64,000 bases of DNA from NCBI GenBank assembly GCA_964408025.1, contig CAYOXX010000001.1, positions 1-64,000 of the forward strand. Reading direction: 5' to 3'. Shown piece after piece: positions 41,969 through 50,913 of the stretch. The stretch's first letter is position 1, and the number at the start of each line of letters is the position of its first letter. This stretch comes from CAYOXX01 sp964408025. GTDB taxonomy: Bacteria; Acidobacteriota; DATKUA01. The notes below the pieces were generated by a model, which worked only from the letters and a program-made list of their open reading frames with translations, was not told the DNA's origin and did no database searches. The translations under genes were made by a program, and so were the position numbers.

Positions 41969-41997
41969 TTGACCGATACCGTCGTTAACCGTAAACT
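41969..41997 (+). promoter_or_regulatory. Promoter of the nif3-like/recN unit
   Basis: TTGACC (41969-41974), a 17-base spacer and TAAACT (41992-41997) predict initiation near 42005 and a leader of about 42 bases, in the divergent gap. Confidence 0.5.
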
Positions 41998-42046
41998 ATT
42001 ATCTCATACTATTCGTTATTTTACAAGAGGTTAGAGCGATTAGGCT

Positions 42047-42799
42047 ATGTATTTAATTGAATTGGTGGAATATCTTGACGGCTTGCTTGGTGTTGCCGAG
42101 ATCAAGGATACAGCCTGCAACGGCCTGCAGGTCGAGGGGCCGGAAGAGGTTTCTAAGCTGGCCTTCGCCGTCGACGCGTGCCGTGCGTCAATAGAGGAAG
42201 CGGCGTTGCGTGGCGCCCAGCTACTCGTAACTCATCACGGCCTCCTGTGGGAGGACGTCCAGCCCGTCGTCGACATCCACTACGGCAGGCTCAGGGCACT
42301 CTTGGACGGGAGCATGGGGCTCTACGCGGTCCACCTGCCCCTCGATTGCCACCCCCAGCTCGGCAACAACGCGCAGCTGGCAGCGGTCCTGGGTATGACC
42401 GACGAAGGATTCTTCGGCCTTTACGAGGGAGAGATGATCGGTAAAATCGGCCTCTACGCCGACGGTCTGCACAGGGTTGAGCTCTCCGAAAGGGTGGAAT
42501 CCGCGCTGGCAACGTCTGCGCGGCTGCTTCCGTTCGGGCCGGAGTGCGCCGGGAAAGTCGGCATCGTCTCGGGCCGCGGCGGTTCCTTGATCGCCGATGC
42601 CGCCAAGTGCGGCTGCGACACCTTCATCACCGGTGAGCACGAGCACGCGATCTACCACGCGGCGCTCGAGCACGGCATCAACGTCGTGCTGGCCGGACAT
42701 TACGCCACCGAGAAAGTGGGAGTGCTCGCCTTGCAGGAGCACCTCCGCAGTGAGTTTGACCTCGAGACGACATTCATAGACCTGCCTACGGGGCTCTGA
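42047..42799 (+). CDS. Nif3-like dinuclear metal-centre protein
   Basis: The 250-residue protein has the Nif3/YbgI pattern: ACNGLQVEGPEEVSKLAFAVDACRASIEEA, LLVTHHGLLW (metal histidines), YAVHLPLDCHPQLGNNAQLA and a C-terminal GEHEHAIYHAALEHGINVVLAGHYATE with further metal ligands. The family binds two metals in a hexameric ring; its reaction is not settled, and older annotation as GTP cyclohydrolase I type 2 is doubtful. It precedes recN by three bases. Confidence 0.9.
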   Translation: MYLIELVEYLDGLLGVAEIKDTACNGLQVEGPEEVSKLAFAVDACRASIEEAALRGAQLLVTHHGLLWEDVQPVVDIHYGRLRALLDGSMGLYAVHLPLDCHPQLGNNAQLAAVLGMTDEGFFGLYEGEMIGKIGLYADGLHRVELSERVESALATSARLLPFGPECAGKVGIVSGRGGSLIADAAKCGCDTFITGEHEHAIYHAALEHGINVVLAGHYATEKVGVLALQEHLRSEFDLETTFIDLPTGL

Positions 42800-42802
42800 G
42801 CT

Positions 42803-44476
42803 ATGTTGAGGGACTTGAACATCAGCAACGTGGCCATCATCGATCGGCTGGAGATGGAGTTCACACCCGGCCTAAACCTCCTCACCGGGGAAACGGGGGC
42901 GGGGAAGTCGATAATCATCGACGCCCTCGGGCTGGCACTCGGCGCCCGCGGATCCGCGGATCTCGTCAAGACAGGCGCCAAGGAGGCTGTGGTCGAAGCG
43001 GTCTTCGACAATCCGGACAGCGAGGAGATCAGGCGGCTGGCGGACGAGGCCGGATTCAGCCTCGGGGATGAACTGATCCTGCGGCGAAGGGTGAGCGCCA
43101 AGGGGGTGAGCCGCGCCTACGCAAACGATTCGCACGCCAGCGTGAGCACGCTCCGCAGGCTGGGAGAACTGCTGGTGAACGTGCACGGGCAGCGGGAAGG
43201 AGACGAGCTGCTGGGACCGGAGGGCCAGATGGCAGTCCTCGACGCTTACGCCGACGCCGGCGAAGCCGCGCAACGCGTGTCGGAAACCTTCGATCGCCTG
43301 AGGTCTGTGGAAGGCGAGCTGCAATCGACACTCACGGACGAGCGGGCCCGCGCCCGGGAGCTTGACCTGCTGAGTCACCAGGTGAACGAGATCGAGTCGG
43401 CCAAGCTCGATCCGGGCGAGGAGGAGCACCTGGGGCGTGAGAGCGAGCTGCTGCGCAACGCCGAGAGGCTCCGGGAGCTGAGCGACAGGGCATTTCGGCA
43501 GCTCTACGCCGGCGACGACGCGATAACCGCGCGTTTGGCCGTGCTGGTAGGCGACGTGTCGGAGCTGGCCGGTTTCGACAAGTCGTTCGCCGCCGACAGG
43601 AAACAATTGGAAGAGACGCGCTACCAGTTAGAGGAGATAGCCAACTCGCTGCGCGATTTTTCAGCGCGCATAGACGACGATCCACGCCGGCTGGAGAAGA
43701 TCGAACAGCGCCTGGACGCGATCAGGACTCTGCAGCGCAAGTACGGCGAGACGACAGCCGAGGTTCTCGATTATCTGGAGAAAGCGAAAGCAAGGCACGC
43801 GGAGCTGCAGGGCGCCGATGAGAGGCTGGAAATCCTACGGGCAGAGCTGAGCGAGCTGGAGGGGTACTACGAGAGTGAGGCCGCCGAGCTGCGTTCTATC
43901 AGGGAAAGCTCGGTCCCGGAGTTCGTCGCCAAGGTGAAGAGCCACCTCGCGGAGCTGGCCATGTCGAAGGCCAGGTTCGAAGTGTCGCTTCGGGACAATC
44001 CGCGCGGGCGGACGCGCCGAGGCAAAGACAGGGTGGCGTTCAGGATCTCACCAAATCCTGGTGAGGATCTGAAGCCCCTCGAGAAGGTCGCCTCCGGAGG
44101 CGAGCTATCGCGGCTGATGCTGGCTATCAAGTCCTCGTCCGCAGAACCGAAAGGCTACCGGACGGTGATCTTCGACGAGGTGGACGCGGGTATCGGTGGC
44201 CGGGTGGCTGAATTCGTGGGGCGCAAGCTGAAGCGCCTCTCCGCCTCGCAGCAGGTTATCTGCATTACCCACCTGCCGCAGATCGCGGTCTACGCGGAGC
44301 ACCACAGCAGGGTTGTGAAGAGGTCGGGCGCCGGCGTAACCGAGGTCGAATCGCGCACGCTGGGTGAAGAAGAGCGCGTCGAGGAGCTGGCGCGGATGCT
44401 GGGCGGGGAGAGGATCACCGAGGTCACACGCCGCCACGCCCTCCAGCTGCTGAAGCAGGCGCGAAGCTACTCCTGA
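42803..44476 (+). CDS. recN: DNA repair ATPase RecN
   Basis: The 557-residue SMC-like protein has an N-terminal Walker A (GETGAGKS, 29-36), the LRRRVSAKGVSRAYAND segment, a long coiled coil (about 160-360) and a C-terminal LEKVASGGELSRLMLAIKS signature with Walker B VIFDEVDAGIGGRVA. It acts in double-strand break repair. The usual HGQHEHQ segment reads HGQREGDELLG here. Co-transcription with the nif3-like gene is likely. Confidence 0.95.
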   Translation: MLRDLNISNVAIIDRLEMEFTPGLNLLTGETGAGKSIIIDALGLALGARGSADLVKTGAKEAVVEAVFDNPDSEEIRRLADEAGFSLGDELILRRRVSAKGVSRAYANDSHASVSTLRRLGELLVNVHGQREGDELLGPEGQMAVLDAYADAGEAAQRVSETFDRLRSVEGELQSTLTDERARARELDLLSHQVNEIESAKLDPGEEEHLGRESELLRNAERLRELSDRAFRQLYAGDDAITARLAVLVGDVSELAGFDKSFAADRKQLEETRYQLEEIANSLRDFSARIDDDPRRLEKIEQRLDAIRTLQRKYGETTAEVLDYLEKAKARHAELQGADERLEILRAELSELEGYYESEAAELRSIRESSVPEFVAKVKSHLAELAMSKARFEVSLRDNPRGRTRRGKDRVAFRISPNPGEDLKPLEKVASGGELSRLMLAIKSSSAEPKGYRTVIFDEVDAGIGGRVAEFVGRKLKRLSASQQVICITHLPQIAVYAEHHSRVVKRSGAGVTEVESRTLGEEERVEELARMLGGERITEVTRRHALQLLKQARSYS

Positions 44477-44523
44477 ACCCTTTGCCGGCCGGGTTTTCTC
44501 TGGATTTATTGTCGAAAAAGTCT

Positions 44524-44529
44524 TATAAT
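44524..44529 (+). promoter_or_regulatory. Possible -10 box of the histidine kinase gene
   Basis: A consensus TATAAT lies 32 bases before the TTG start; the -35 region is weak. An ATG-AAA-TAA minimal frame (44551-44559) lies between the box and the TTG. Confidence 0.3.
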
Positions 44530-44561
44530 ATTAATTTGTTGGTGGCTTTCATGAAATAACT

Positions 44562-46604
44562 TTGAAACCGCAAGCTCCAATACCGCAGTTTTTCAAAGTA
44601 TACAATACCGGTGTATTCATCGTCGGCGTAGGACTCGTCCTGGCCTTCTCCTGGTTTGAGCCGGTTGAGGACTGGGTCTCACTTTTACATCAGATGGCAT
44701 TATTCACCGGCCTGGTACTTGGGGCCTACTACTTCGCCTTCCAGGTCGGTCCCCGCATTATCTTTTCCATGGATGCCGCGATCTACATCGCCAGCATCTT
44801 GGCTTTTGGCCCGGTTAAGGCAGCCTGGCTGGCAATTATTGCCAACGCCCTCAACGAACTGCTGATCACCAAGCGGAATATCTTTTACCTGTTCCGCTCC
44901 TCCGGCATGTACGCCCTGATGGTCATGGCGGCTGGACACGTATACATCGCTCTCGGCTACGTGCCGGGCGATCTAACGATATTGCAGTCGCCCCTATCGC
45001 TATTGGTTTTCCTGCTCGTTTTCACGGTCTATTCGGTGTTGAACAACCTGATTATCTCCCTATCGCAGGCCTCCGTCATGCGGATGAGCGCCACGCGCTT
45101 CATCTCCGAGAACTTCGTCACGTTATACTTCTCTGAACTGGCGATGGTGCCGCTGGGTGTGATGATCGCCTGGGTGAATCGCTGGGGGATTATTCCTACG
45201 CTACTACTGGGGATTGTCCTGATCCTGGGCAGCGCCATACTCAAGCGACTCGTGCTAACGAAGCAGGACCTAGAGCGCAGGATCGGGGACCTGAACACGC
45301 TGACCTCCGTATCACAGATAATCGGCTCGACGATCTATCTCGACGACCTCTGCAACAAGATCTACGAGCAGTGCAAACGGCTCGCACCGGTGATGACCTT
45401 CAGCATCGCCCTCCACAAGCGTGAGAAAGATCGTCTGGAATTCGTCTACTACGTCAAGGAGGAGCGACGCCTCTCGAAGCCGCCGGAGCCGGACAAGGGC
45501 GGCATTAGCGAAACCACGTTCAGCAAGCAGGAGCCGGTGGTCCTGGCCGATATGGTTAAAGATGCGGAGCGGCAGGGGATCCGGTTAAGCGAGCAGTACG
45601 TCAACAGCCGCGGAGAAAAGGCCACTTCGGCGTTGTGCATACCGCTGGTGAGTGACGAGAATATCATCGGCGCGATGTGTATAACCAGCTCCCAGAAGGG
45701 CGCCTATCACGACTTCCACATCCAGGTTTTTACGATTCTCGGCAACTACATAGCCAGCGCCCTGGTTAACGCCAACCTCTACAAGCAGCTCGAGAACCTC
45801 AATCAGGAGCTGGAAGAGAAGGTGCGCGAGCGGACCGGGGAGCTGGAGAGCGCGATGGAGAAGGCCCTCGAGTCCGACCGCCTCAAGAGCGAGTTCCTCG
45901 CCAACATGAGCCACGAGCTGCGCACGCCCCTGAACGCCATCATCGGCTTCACCGAGCTGGTGATGGACAACAGTGGCGATGTTCCCAAGCGGCAAAGGAC
46001 GAACCTGGGCAAGGTGATCCGCAACGCACGCCATCTCCTGGAGATGATCAACCACATTCTCGATCTGTCCATGATCGAAAGCGGGCGGATGGATATCAAG
46101 GTGGAGTCTTTCGACCTGATGGAGGTTATAGATTCCGCAGCCGTCATGATCTCGCCTATGGTGGCCAAGAAAGGTATAAAACTCAGCTACCCGACCGACG
46201 AGCAGCCCCTGAGGATCGTGACCGATAGGGGCAAGGTGAAGCAGATTCTGATTAATCTCCTCAGCAATGCAGTGAAGTTCACGGAAGAGGGTGGTATAGA
46301 GCTGCTGGCCGATGCGAAAGAATCCGACGGCGGAGAGAAGATATCCATCACCGTTCGCGATACCGGCATCGGCATCCGGGAACAGGACATCCCCAAAGTG
46401 TTCGATAAGTTTCGCCAGGTGGACGGCTCCAGCACGCGCGAGTACGGCGGAACGGGGCTGGGGCTGGCCATAACGCGGCAGCTTTGCGAACTTCTCGGTG
46501 GATCGATCTCGGTCCAGAGCACCTACGGAGGCGGCTCCACTTTCACGGTGGTGCTTCCAAGTAAAATCAGCATCAACGCGTATGTCGAGTCCGAGTCCGG
46601 GTAG
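44562..46604 (+). CDS. Membrane sensor histidine kinase with GAF domain
   Basis: The 680-residue protein has six or seven membrane spans in residues 15-230, a GAF domain at about 245-400 (SVSQIIGSTIYLDDLCNKIYEQC; SALCIPLVSDENIIGAMCI), a coiled coil, a HisKA domain (MSHELRTPLNAIIGFTE, histidine 451) and an HATPase domain (LINLLSNAVKFTEEGG, DTGIGI, FDKFRQVD, GGTGLGLAI). It is a complete kinase with no receiver domain and no response regulator nearby. The start is a TTG without a good ribosome site, so the true N-terminus is uncertain. Confidence 0.88.
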   Translation: MKPQAPIPQFFKVYNTGVFIVGVGLVLAFSWFEPVEDWVSLLHQMALFTGLVLGAYYFAFQVGPRIIFSMDAAIYIASILAFGPVKAAWLAIIANALNELLITKRNIFYLFRSSGMYALMVMAAGHVYIALGYVPGDLTILQSPLSLLVFLLVFTVYSVLNNLIISLSQASVMRMSATRFISENFVTLYFSELAMVPLGVMIAWVNRWGIIPTLLLGIVLILGSAILKRLVLTKQDLERRIGDLNTLTSVSQIIGSTIYLDDLCNKIYEQCKRLAPVMTFSIALHKREKDRLEFVYYVKEERRLSKPPEPDKGGISETTFSKQEPVVLADMVKDAERQGIRLSEQYVNSRGEKATSALCIPLVSDENIIGAMCITSSQKGAYHDFHIQVFTILGNYIASALVNANLYKQLENLNQELEEKVRERTGELESAMEKALESDRLKSEFLANMSHELRTPLNAIIGFTELVMDNSGDVPKRQRTNLGKVIRNARHLLEMINHILDLSMIESGRMDIKVESFDLMEVIDSAAVMISPMVAKKGIKLSYPTDEQPLRIVTDRGKVKQILINLLSNAVKFTEEGGIELLADAKESDGGEKISITVRDTGIGIREQDIPKVFDKFRQVDGSSTREYGGTGLGLAITRQLCELLGGSISVQSTYGGGSTFTVVLPSKISINAYVESESG

Positions 46605-46759
46605 AAAAACCACTCCTTCATCCCTTCATCTTGAATCTGGGAACAGATCCGGGAGGACAAGCAGGGCCGGCCATAAGGCTTCCCAAAAGGATGTGCTAGA
46701 ATCGCTAGCGACGACGCGCCCCGACTGCGAGCGCGCTCATACTTCGGCTGTATCGAGTG

Positions 46760-48118
46760 ATGGCCTCCCCGCGATACCTGATACACACATTCGGCTGCCA
46801 GATGAATGTGCACGACTCCGAGCACCTGGCGGGCTTGCTGGAGAGCATCGGCTACCTGCCGGCGAGTGAGGAGGCGGAAGCGGATATCATCCTGCTGAAT
46901 ACCTGCAGCGTGCGCGAAAAGGCCGACCAGAAGCTCTTCTCCAGGTTGGGCCGCGTTGGCGAACTTAAGCTGTCTAAGCCCGGCCTCGTCGTCTGTGTCT
47001 GCGGATGCACTGCTCAGAGAGAGGGCGTGGCTCTCTTCCGCAGGGCTCCGTTCGTCGACATCGTTCTCGGCACGCGCACCGTCGCGAGGCTCCCGGTCGT
47101 CCTGCGCGAACTCCTTCAGCGAAGGGAGGACGGTCGCTCCGCGAGCAGGTGCCGGCGATGCTGCGTCGAGTTGTCTACGGACATCGGCGACGTATCCGTC
47201 TACGTCAGGTCGTCCGCCGCAGTAGCCTACGTTACGATCATGGAGGGCTGCGATAACTATTGCAGCTACTGCATCGTACCCTTCGTACGCGGGCGCGAGG
47301 TGAGCAGATCGTCCGTCAGCATTCTGGACGAAGTCAGGGGCCTTGCAGCGGAGGGGTACCGCGAAGTCCATCTGCTGGGGCAGAACGTCAACTCATATTT
47401 CGACACGGCCGCAGAGGTGAGCTTTGCCGACCTGCTCGGCCGCGTTTCAAGTGTAGGCGGCATCAGCAGGATACGCTTCATCACTTCCCACCCGAAGGAT
47501 CTTAACGAAGAGATAATCGCCGCCATGGCGAATAACGACAACATCTGCAACGCCATTCATCTCCCTCCCCAGAGCGGGAGCAACAGGATCCTGAAAGCGA
47601 TGAACAGAGGCTACACACGCGAGCGTTATCTAGAGGCCACATATTTATTAAAGCGAAACTTGAAGAACATATCTGTTTCGGGCGATATTATTACCGGATT
47701 TCCGGGCGAAAACGGCCTCGACTTCAAGCAAACTCTAGATTTAGTGAGAGAAGTCGGCTTCTCGCAGCTATTCACGTTCATCTACTCTCCGCGCCCCGGT
47801 ACGGCTGCCGAGCACCTTGTCGACGATGTCCCGCGCGAGGTTAAGATCGACAGGCTACACCGACTTCAGGAGCTGCAAAACAGTATCCAGCTTGAGCGTC
47901 ACCGGAAAATGATTGGTAGCAAGCTGGAGGTTCTCATCGAGGGGGAATCGGCGCGCGGCGGAGGACAGGCTACCGGCCGAACGGAGGGGAACACCATAGT
48001 TAACATCGACGATTGCGACAAGCCAGCGAGCAGTATCGTTCTCGTTTCGATAACCGATGCCGGCGTACATAGCTTGAAGGGCAGAATCGGCGGCCACCTT
48101 GACAAAAGGAACATCTAA
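46760..48118 (+). CDS. miaB: tRNA-2-methylthio-N6-dimethylallyladenosine synthase MiaB
   Basis: The 452-residue radical-SAM MTTase has three N-terminal cysteines (TFGCQMN, NTCSVRE, CGCTAQ), the SAM cluster motif CDNYCSYC, VPFVRGRE, LLGQNVNSY, PPQSGSNRILKAMNRGY and a C-terminal TRAM domain. It modifies A37 of UNN-reading tRNAs. A GTG at 46757 directly precedes the ATG. Neither has a strong ribosome site. A few residues after about 125 (RREDGRSASRCRRCC) are unusually Arg/Cys-rich. Confidence 0.93.
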   Translation: MASPRYLIHTFGCQMNVHDSEHLAGLLESIGYLPASEEAEADIILLNTCSVREKADQKLFSRLGRVGELKLSKPGLVVCVCGCTAQREGVALFRRAPFVDIVLGTRTVARLPVVLRELLQRREDGRSASRCRRCCVELSTDIGDVSVYVRSSAAVAYVTIMEGCDNYCSYCIVPFVRGREVSRSSVSILDEVRGLAAEGYREVHLLGQNVNSYFDTAAEVSFADLLGRVSSVGGISRIRFITSHPKDLNEEIIAAMANNDNICNAIHLPPQSGSNRILKAMNRGYTRERYLEATYLLKRNLKNISVSGDIITGFPGENGLDFKQTLDLVREVGFSQLFTFIYSPRPGTAAEHLVDDVPREVKIDRLHRLQELQNSIQLERHRKMIGSKLEVLIEGESARGGGQATGRTEGNTIVNIDDCDKPASSIVLVSITDAGVHSLKGRIGGHLDKRNI

Positions 48119-48151
48119 GACCTAAAATATACTTAAATAAAGGGGATAGCG

Positions 48152-48637
48152 ATGCTAATCGAGATGCGTATCAAGAGCCTGATGATCGATCCGATAAACG
48201 AGATGCCGATTGTGGTTTTGATGGACTCCGAAGGCAAGAAGCTACTGCCAATCTGGGTTGGTTTCTTCGAGGCCAACGCTATCGCCCTCAAGATAGAGGA
48301 TGTTCAGACTCCCAGGCCGATGACCCATGATCTGATCAAGAACATGCTCGAAGAGCTTGGGATGTCGCTGAAGCGTATCGAAATAAACAAGCTCGAAGAC
48401 AGCACCTATTTCGCCAACATCTTCTTGGACATGAAAGGCAAGGAGTATAAAGTCGATTCCCGCCCCAGCGACGCAATCGCGCTCGCCCTCCGCATGGCTT
48501 GCCCGATAATGGTCGACGACCAGGTGATCGAGGCCGCCAGCGGTTTCGAGATCTCCAGCGATCCGCAGCAGCGCGAGAAGCTGAAGAAGTGGCTGGAGAA
48601 CCTGGACGTAGATGCATTCGGTAAATATAAAATGTAA
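48152..48637 (+). CDS. Bifunctional nuclease family (DUF151) protein
   Basis: The 161-residue protein matches the DUF151/BFN domain: MPIVVLMDSEGKKLLPIWVGFFEANAIALKIEDVQTPRPMTHDLIKNMLEELG and YKVDSRPSDAIALALRMACPI. Plant homologues have DNase and RNase activity; the bacterial role is unclear. AAGGGGATAG lies upstream of the ATG. A small inverted repeat (CACGCC/GGCGTG, 48649-48665) follows the stop. Confidence 0.88.
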   Translation: MLIEMRIKSLMIDPINEMPIVVLMDSEGKKLLPIWVGFFEANAIALKIEDVQTPRPMTHDLIKNMLEELGMSLKRIEINKLEDSTYFANIFLDMKGKEYKVDSRPSDAIALALRMACPIMVDDQVIEAASGFEISSDPQQREKLKKWLENLDVDAFGKYKM

Positions 48638-48726
48638 CCCATCGCCACCACGCCTCCATGGCGTGCCTTCGCGGCTCGATATGTAGTAGGCTTTCCTCCG
48701 CCCCCACGAGATCTGGTAGTAAAACC

Positions 48727-48755
48727 TTGACTACTCGACCAGTCGGCAGTACTAT
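48727..48755 (+). promoter_or_regulatory. parAB promoter
   Basis: TTGACT (48727-48732), a 17-base spacer and TACTAT (48750-48755) predict initiation near 48763, about 30 bases before parA. Confidence 0.55.
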
Positions 48756-48792
48756 TCTATTGATCTGATTCGGGACAGGCGAGGGGATAGGT

Positions 48793-49569
48793 GTGGCTTT
48801 GATCGTAACGATAGCCAACCAGAAGGGTGGCGTGGGGAAGACGATCACCTCGATCAACCTGGCTGCGGCTTTGGGCGCGCAGCGTTGCAAGACCCTTCTC
48901 GTAGACATGGACCCGCAGGGGCATTCCTCCCTCAGCTTCATCGACAAGCTGGACGGCCGCCTATCGATCCAATCAGTCTTCAGGGGCGAGGCTTCACTGG
49001 TCGACGTCATTCGGCCGGTGACAGACGAGAATATTGATATCCTACCCTCCAGCATCGCCCTGTCGAAAGTTGAAAGGGATCTGGTGACCGAGATCGACGG
49101 CCACTTCAAGCTTAAGGACCTCATCGTCCAGGTGGCAGGCGATTACGATTTCGTAATCATTGACACGCCGCCTGCTCTGGGGATGCTGACGATTAACTGT
49201 CTGGTGGCCACGGACTACGTCATCATACCTATCCAGTCATCATACCTGAGCCTGGAGGGCACCGATGACCTGCTGGAGACTATTCAGAAGATACGGAACA
49301 GATTAAATCCGAAACTGCGCATCCTCGGTGCCCTGATTACCATACACGATCGCCGCACGATCCTCGGAAAGGACATCAAGAATCGCATCAAGGAGGTGTT
49401 CAGCAAGCAGGTGTTCTCCACCATCATCCACCGCGCGGTAAGGCTGGAGGAGTGCCCTGCCTACCGCGAGTCGATATTCCGCTACGCTCCGAAGTCGGCG
49501 AGCGCAGAGGAGTACCGGCGTCTTGGTAAGGAGGTGATTAAGCGTGTCGGTACGTCGCGGTCTGCCTGA
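48793..49569 (+). CDS. parA: Chromosome-partitioning ATPase ParA
   Basis: The 258-residue protein has the deviant Walker A KGGVGKT (11-17), VDMDPQGHSSLS, IIDTPPALGMLT and LSLEGTDDLLETIQKIR, as in short chromosomal ParA/Soj proteins without an N-terminal HTH. It moves ParB-bound DNA. The GTG start has GAGGGG upstream. It overlaps parB by 26 bases. Confidence 0.93.
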   Translation: MALIVTIANQKGGVGKTITSINLAAALGAQRCKTLLVDMDPQGHSSLSFIDKLDGRLSIQSVFRGEASLVDVIRPVTDENIDILPSSIALSKVERDLVTEIDGHFKLKDLIVQVAGDYDFVIIDTPPALGMLTINCLVATDYVIIPIQSSYLSLEGTDDLLETIQKIRNRLNPKLRILGALITIHDRRTILGKDIKNRIKEVFSKQVFSTIIHRAVRLEECPAYRESIFRYAPKSASAEEYRRLGKEVIKRVGTSRSA

Positions 49570-50368
49570 GGTGTTGCAGCCTCGCTACGATAAGCACTAC
49601 GTAGAGAGCCTTGGGGATCCGCTGCCCGAGCCACTGGGGCAGATGGTCCCAGTGAGCGACATAGTCGTGAACAGGGACCAGCCACGGTTTTCCCTTGGCG
49701 ACCTCTCGGGCTTGAAGAGGTCGATCGAATCGAAGGGGATTATCGAACCGATAATTGTCCGCAGGCTGGATAGGGGGGACAAGTACCAGATAATCTCGGG
49801 CGAGCGCCGCTACTCGGCTGCCGTGGAGTTAGGTCTGCTTGAAATCCCCTGCGTGATTCGCGATGCGGACGACAAGGAGACGCTGGAGTTAGCCCTCATC
49901 GAGAACCTGCAGCGTAAAGACCTGACTCCGTTCGAGGAAGCCGACGGTCTCAAGCAGTTGGTGGAGCGGTACGGTTTTTCGCACGAGAGGATTGCCAGGA
50001 GGATTGGCAAGTCACGCAGTTCTATAACGGAAAGCCTCAGCCTGGCTCGCATACCGGCCGATGTCCGCAGCCTGTGCGGAAGCCACGGCATAGAGGCCAA
50101 GTCGATGTTGCTTCAGCTGGCGAGGCAGGAGACCGCTCCAGACATGCTTAGCCTCGCCGAGAGCATCATTAACCGCGGCATCACGCGCAGGGAGGCGCGC
50201 TCGTTCAGGCCCAGGATGGCGACTGCCAGACCGAAGCCGTTCACGTTTCGCTACAAGCCCCCGGATAAGTCCTACGCCGTTACGGTGCGCTTCAGCAAGA
50301 CGGAGGTATCGCAGGAGGAAGTGACGGCGGCCTTGAAGGAGGCAACCCGGAAAGCATCGGGAGAATAA
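49544..50368 (+). CDS. parB: Chromosome-partitioning protein ParB
   Basis: The 274-residue protein has the ParB N-terminal CTPase domain (NRDQPRFSLGDLSGLKRSIESKGIIEPIIVRR, ISGERRYSAAVELG, LIENLQRKDLTPFEEADGLKQL) and the KorB-type HTH (YGFSHERIARRIGKSRSSITESLSLARIP). The GTG start is preceded by a near-perfect AAGGAGGTGAT site. The usual C-terminal dimer domain looks short and divergent. No TGTTTCACGTGAAACA-like parS site was seen in the window. Confidence 0.93.
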   Translation: MSVRRGLPEVLQPRYDKHYVESLGDPLPEPLGQMVPVSDIVVNRDQPRFSLGDLSGLKRSIESKGIIEPIIVRRLDRGDKYQIISGERRYSAAVELGLLEIPCVIRDADDKETLELALIENLQRKDLTPFEEADGLKQLVERYGFSHERIARRIGKSRSSITESLSLARIPADVRSLCGSHGIEAKSMLLQLARQETAPDMLSLAESIINRGITRREARSFRPRMATARPKPFTFRYKPPDKSYAVTVRFSKTEVSQEEVTAALKEATRKASGE

Positions 50369-50369
50369 A

Positions 50370-50383
50370 GTCGGCACGCCGAC
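50370..50383 (-). terminator. Hairpin between convergent parB and rpsT
   Basis: GTCGG-CACG-CCGAC lies just after the parB stop. On the minus strand it is followed by TTTATTC, so it better suits rpsT, although it is about 100 bases from that gene. The plus-strand tail is not U-rich. Confidence 0.4.
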
Positions 50384-50481
50384 AGATAAATTAATACTTT
50401 TAAAGAAATTTGTTGTAGCCGCTGCGTTGTAGTAGAGAAGCTGGTTACAGAAGGTGGCGCGCTGCTATTTATTGAAGTAGT

Positions 50482-50748
50482 TTATGAAGTCGCTCGGTGC
50501 AGGCTGGCAACGAGGCGCGACTTTATGCGGGCCGCTTTATTAGGGTGAATGATTCCCCGTTTGCTCGTCTTGTCGATCGTCGAGTAAGTACCGTCCAGTA
50601 GGGAGCGCGCTCCTTCGAAATCGCCCTCGGCGAGACGTCTACGAAACCTCTTGATAGCGGTTCGCATTCGGCTCCGGTGAGATCGATTTATAGCCTGCCT
50701 TTTGATGTTCTGGCGGTTACGCTTAATAGCGGATTTGATGTTCGCCAT
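50482..50748 (-). CDS. rpsT: 30S ribosomal protein S20
   Basis: From the ATG at 50748 (AGAGGA six bases upstream) the 88-residue product MANIKSAIKRNRQNIKRQAINRSHRSRMRTAIKRF is typical bS20, ending in HPNKAARIKSRLVASLHRATS. The longer frame to 50808 would overlap the promoter and is rejected. It is monocistronic and divergent from murJ, a common pairing. Confidence 0.96.
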   Translation of the reverse strand: MANIKSAIKRNRQNIKRQAINRSHRSRMRTAIKRFRRRLAEGDFEGARSLLDGTYSTIDKTSKRGIIHPNKAARIKSRLVASLHRATS

Positions 50749-50779
50749 CTCAGTCCTCTCTACTTCAAAGCGGTGCGGG

Positions 50780-50808
50780 AGTATAGGTAAGGCGTTCGCT
50801 CGTGTCAA
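50780..50808 (-). promoter_or_regulatory. rpsT promoter
   Basis: TTGACA (50808-50803), a 17-base spacer and TATACT (50785-50780) on the minus strand form one of the best promoters in the window, with a leader of about 25 bases. Confidence 0.7.
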
Positions 50809-50827
50809 GTGATTTCACTCCAAGCAA

Positions 50828-50856
50828 TTGCGGGGGCGTTGAGTTGCGGCTACAAT
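50828..50856 (+). promoter_or_regulatory. Possible murJ promoter
   Basis: TTGCGG (50828-50833), 17 bases and TACAAT (50851-50856) precede the chosen murJ start by about 58 bases. The -35 match is poor. Confidence 0.3.
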
Positions 50857-50913
50857 CGGCGGACGCTGCAAACCCGATTGATCGAACACGGTTTGGAGAG
50901 ACGATCCGAGAGA

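Noticed and set aside
44477..44510. AACCC/GGGTT plus TTTTC after recN as a terminator
   Set aside because: Only five pairs with a ten-base loop; plausible but too weak to list.
48649..48665. CACGCC/GGCGTG inverted repeat after the DUF151 gene as a terminator
   Set aside because: The stem is short and the following bases (CCTTCGCGG) are not U-rich.
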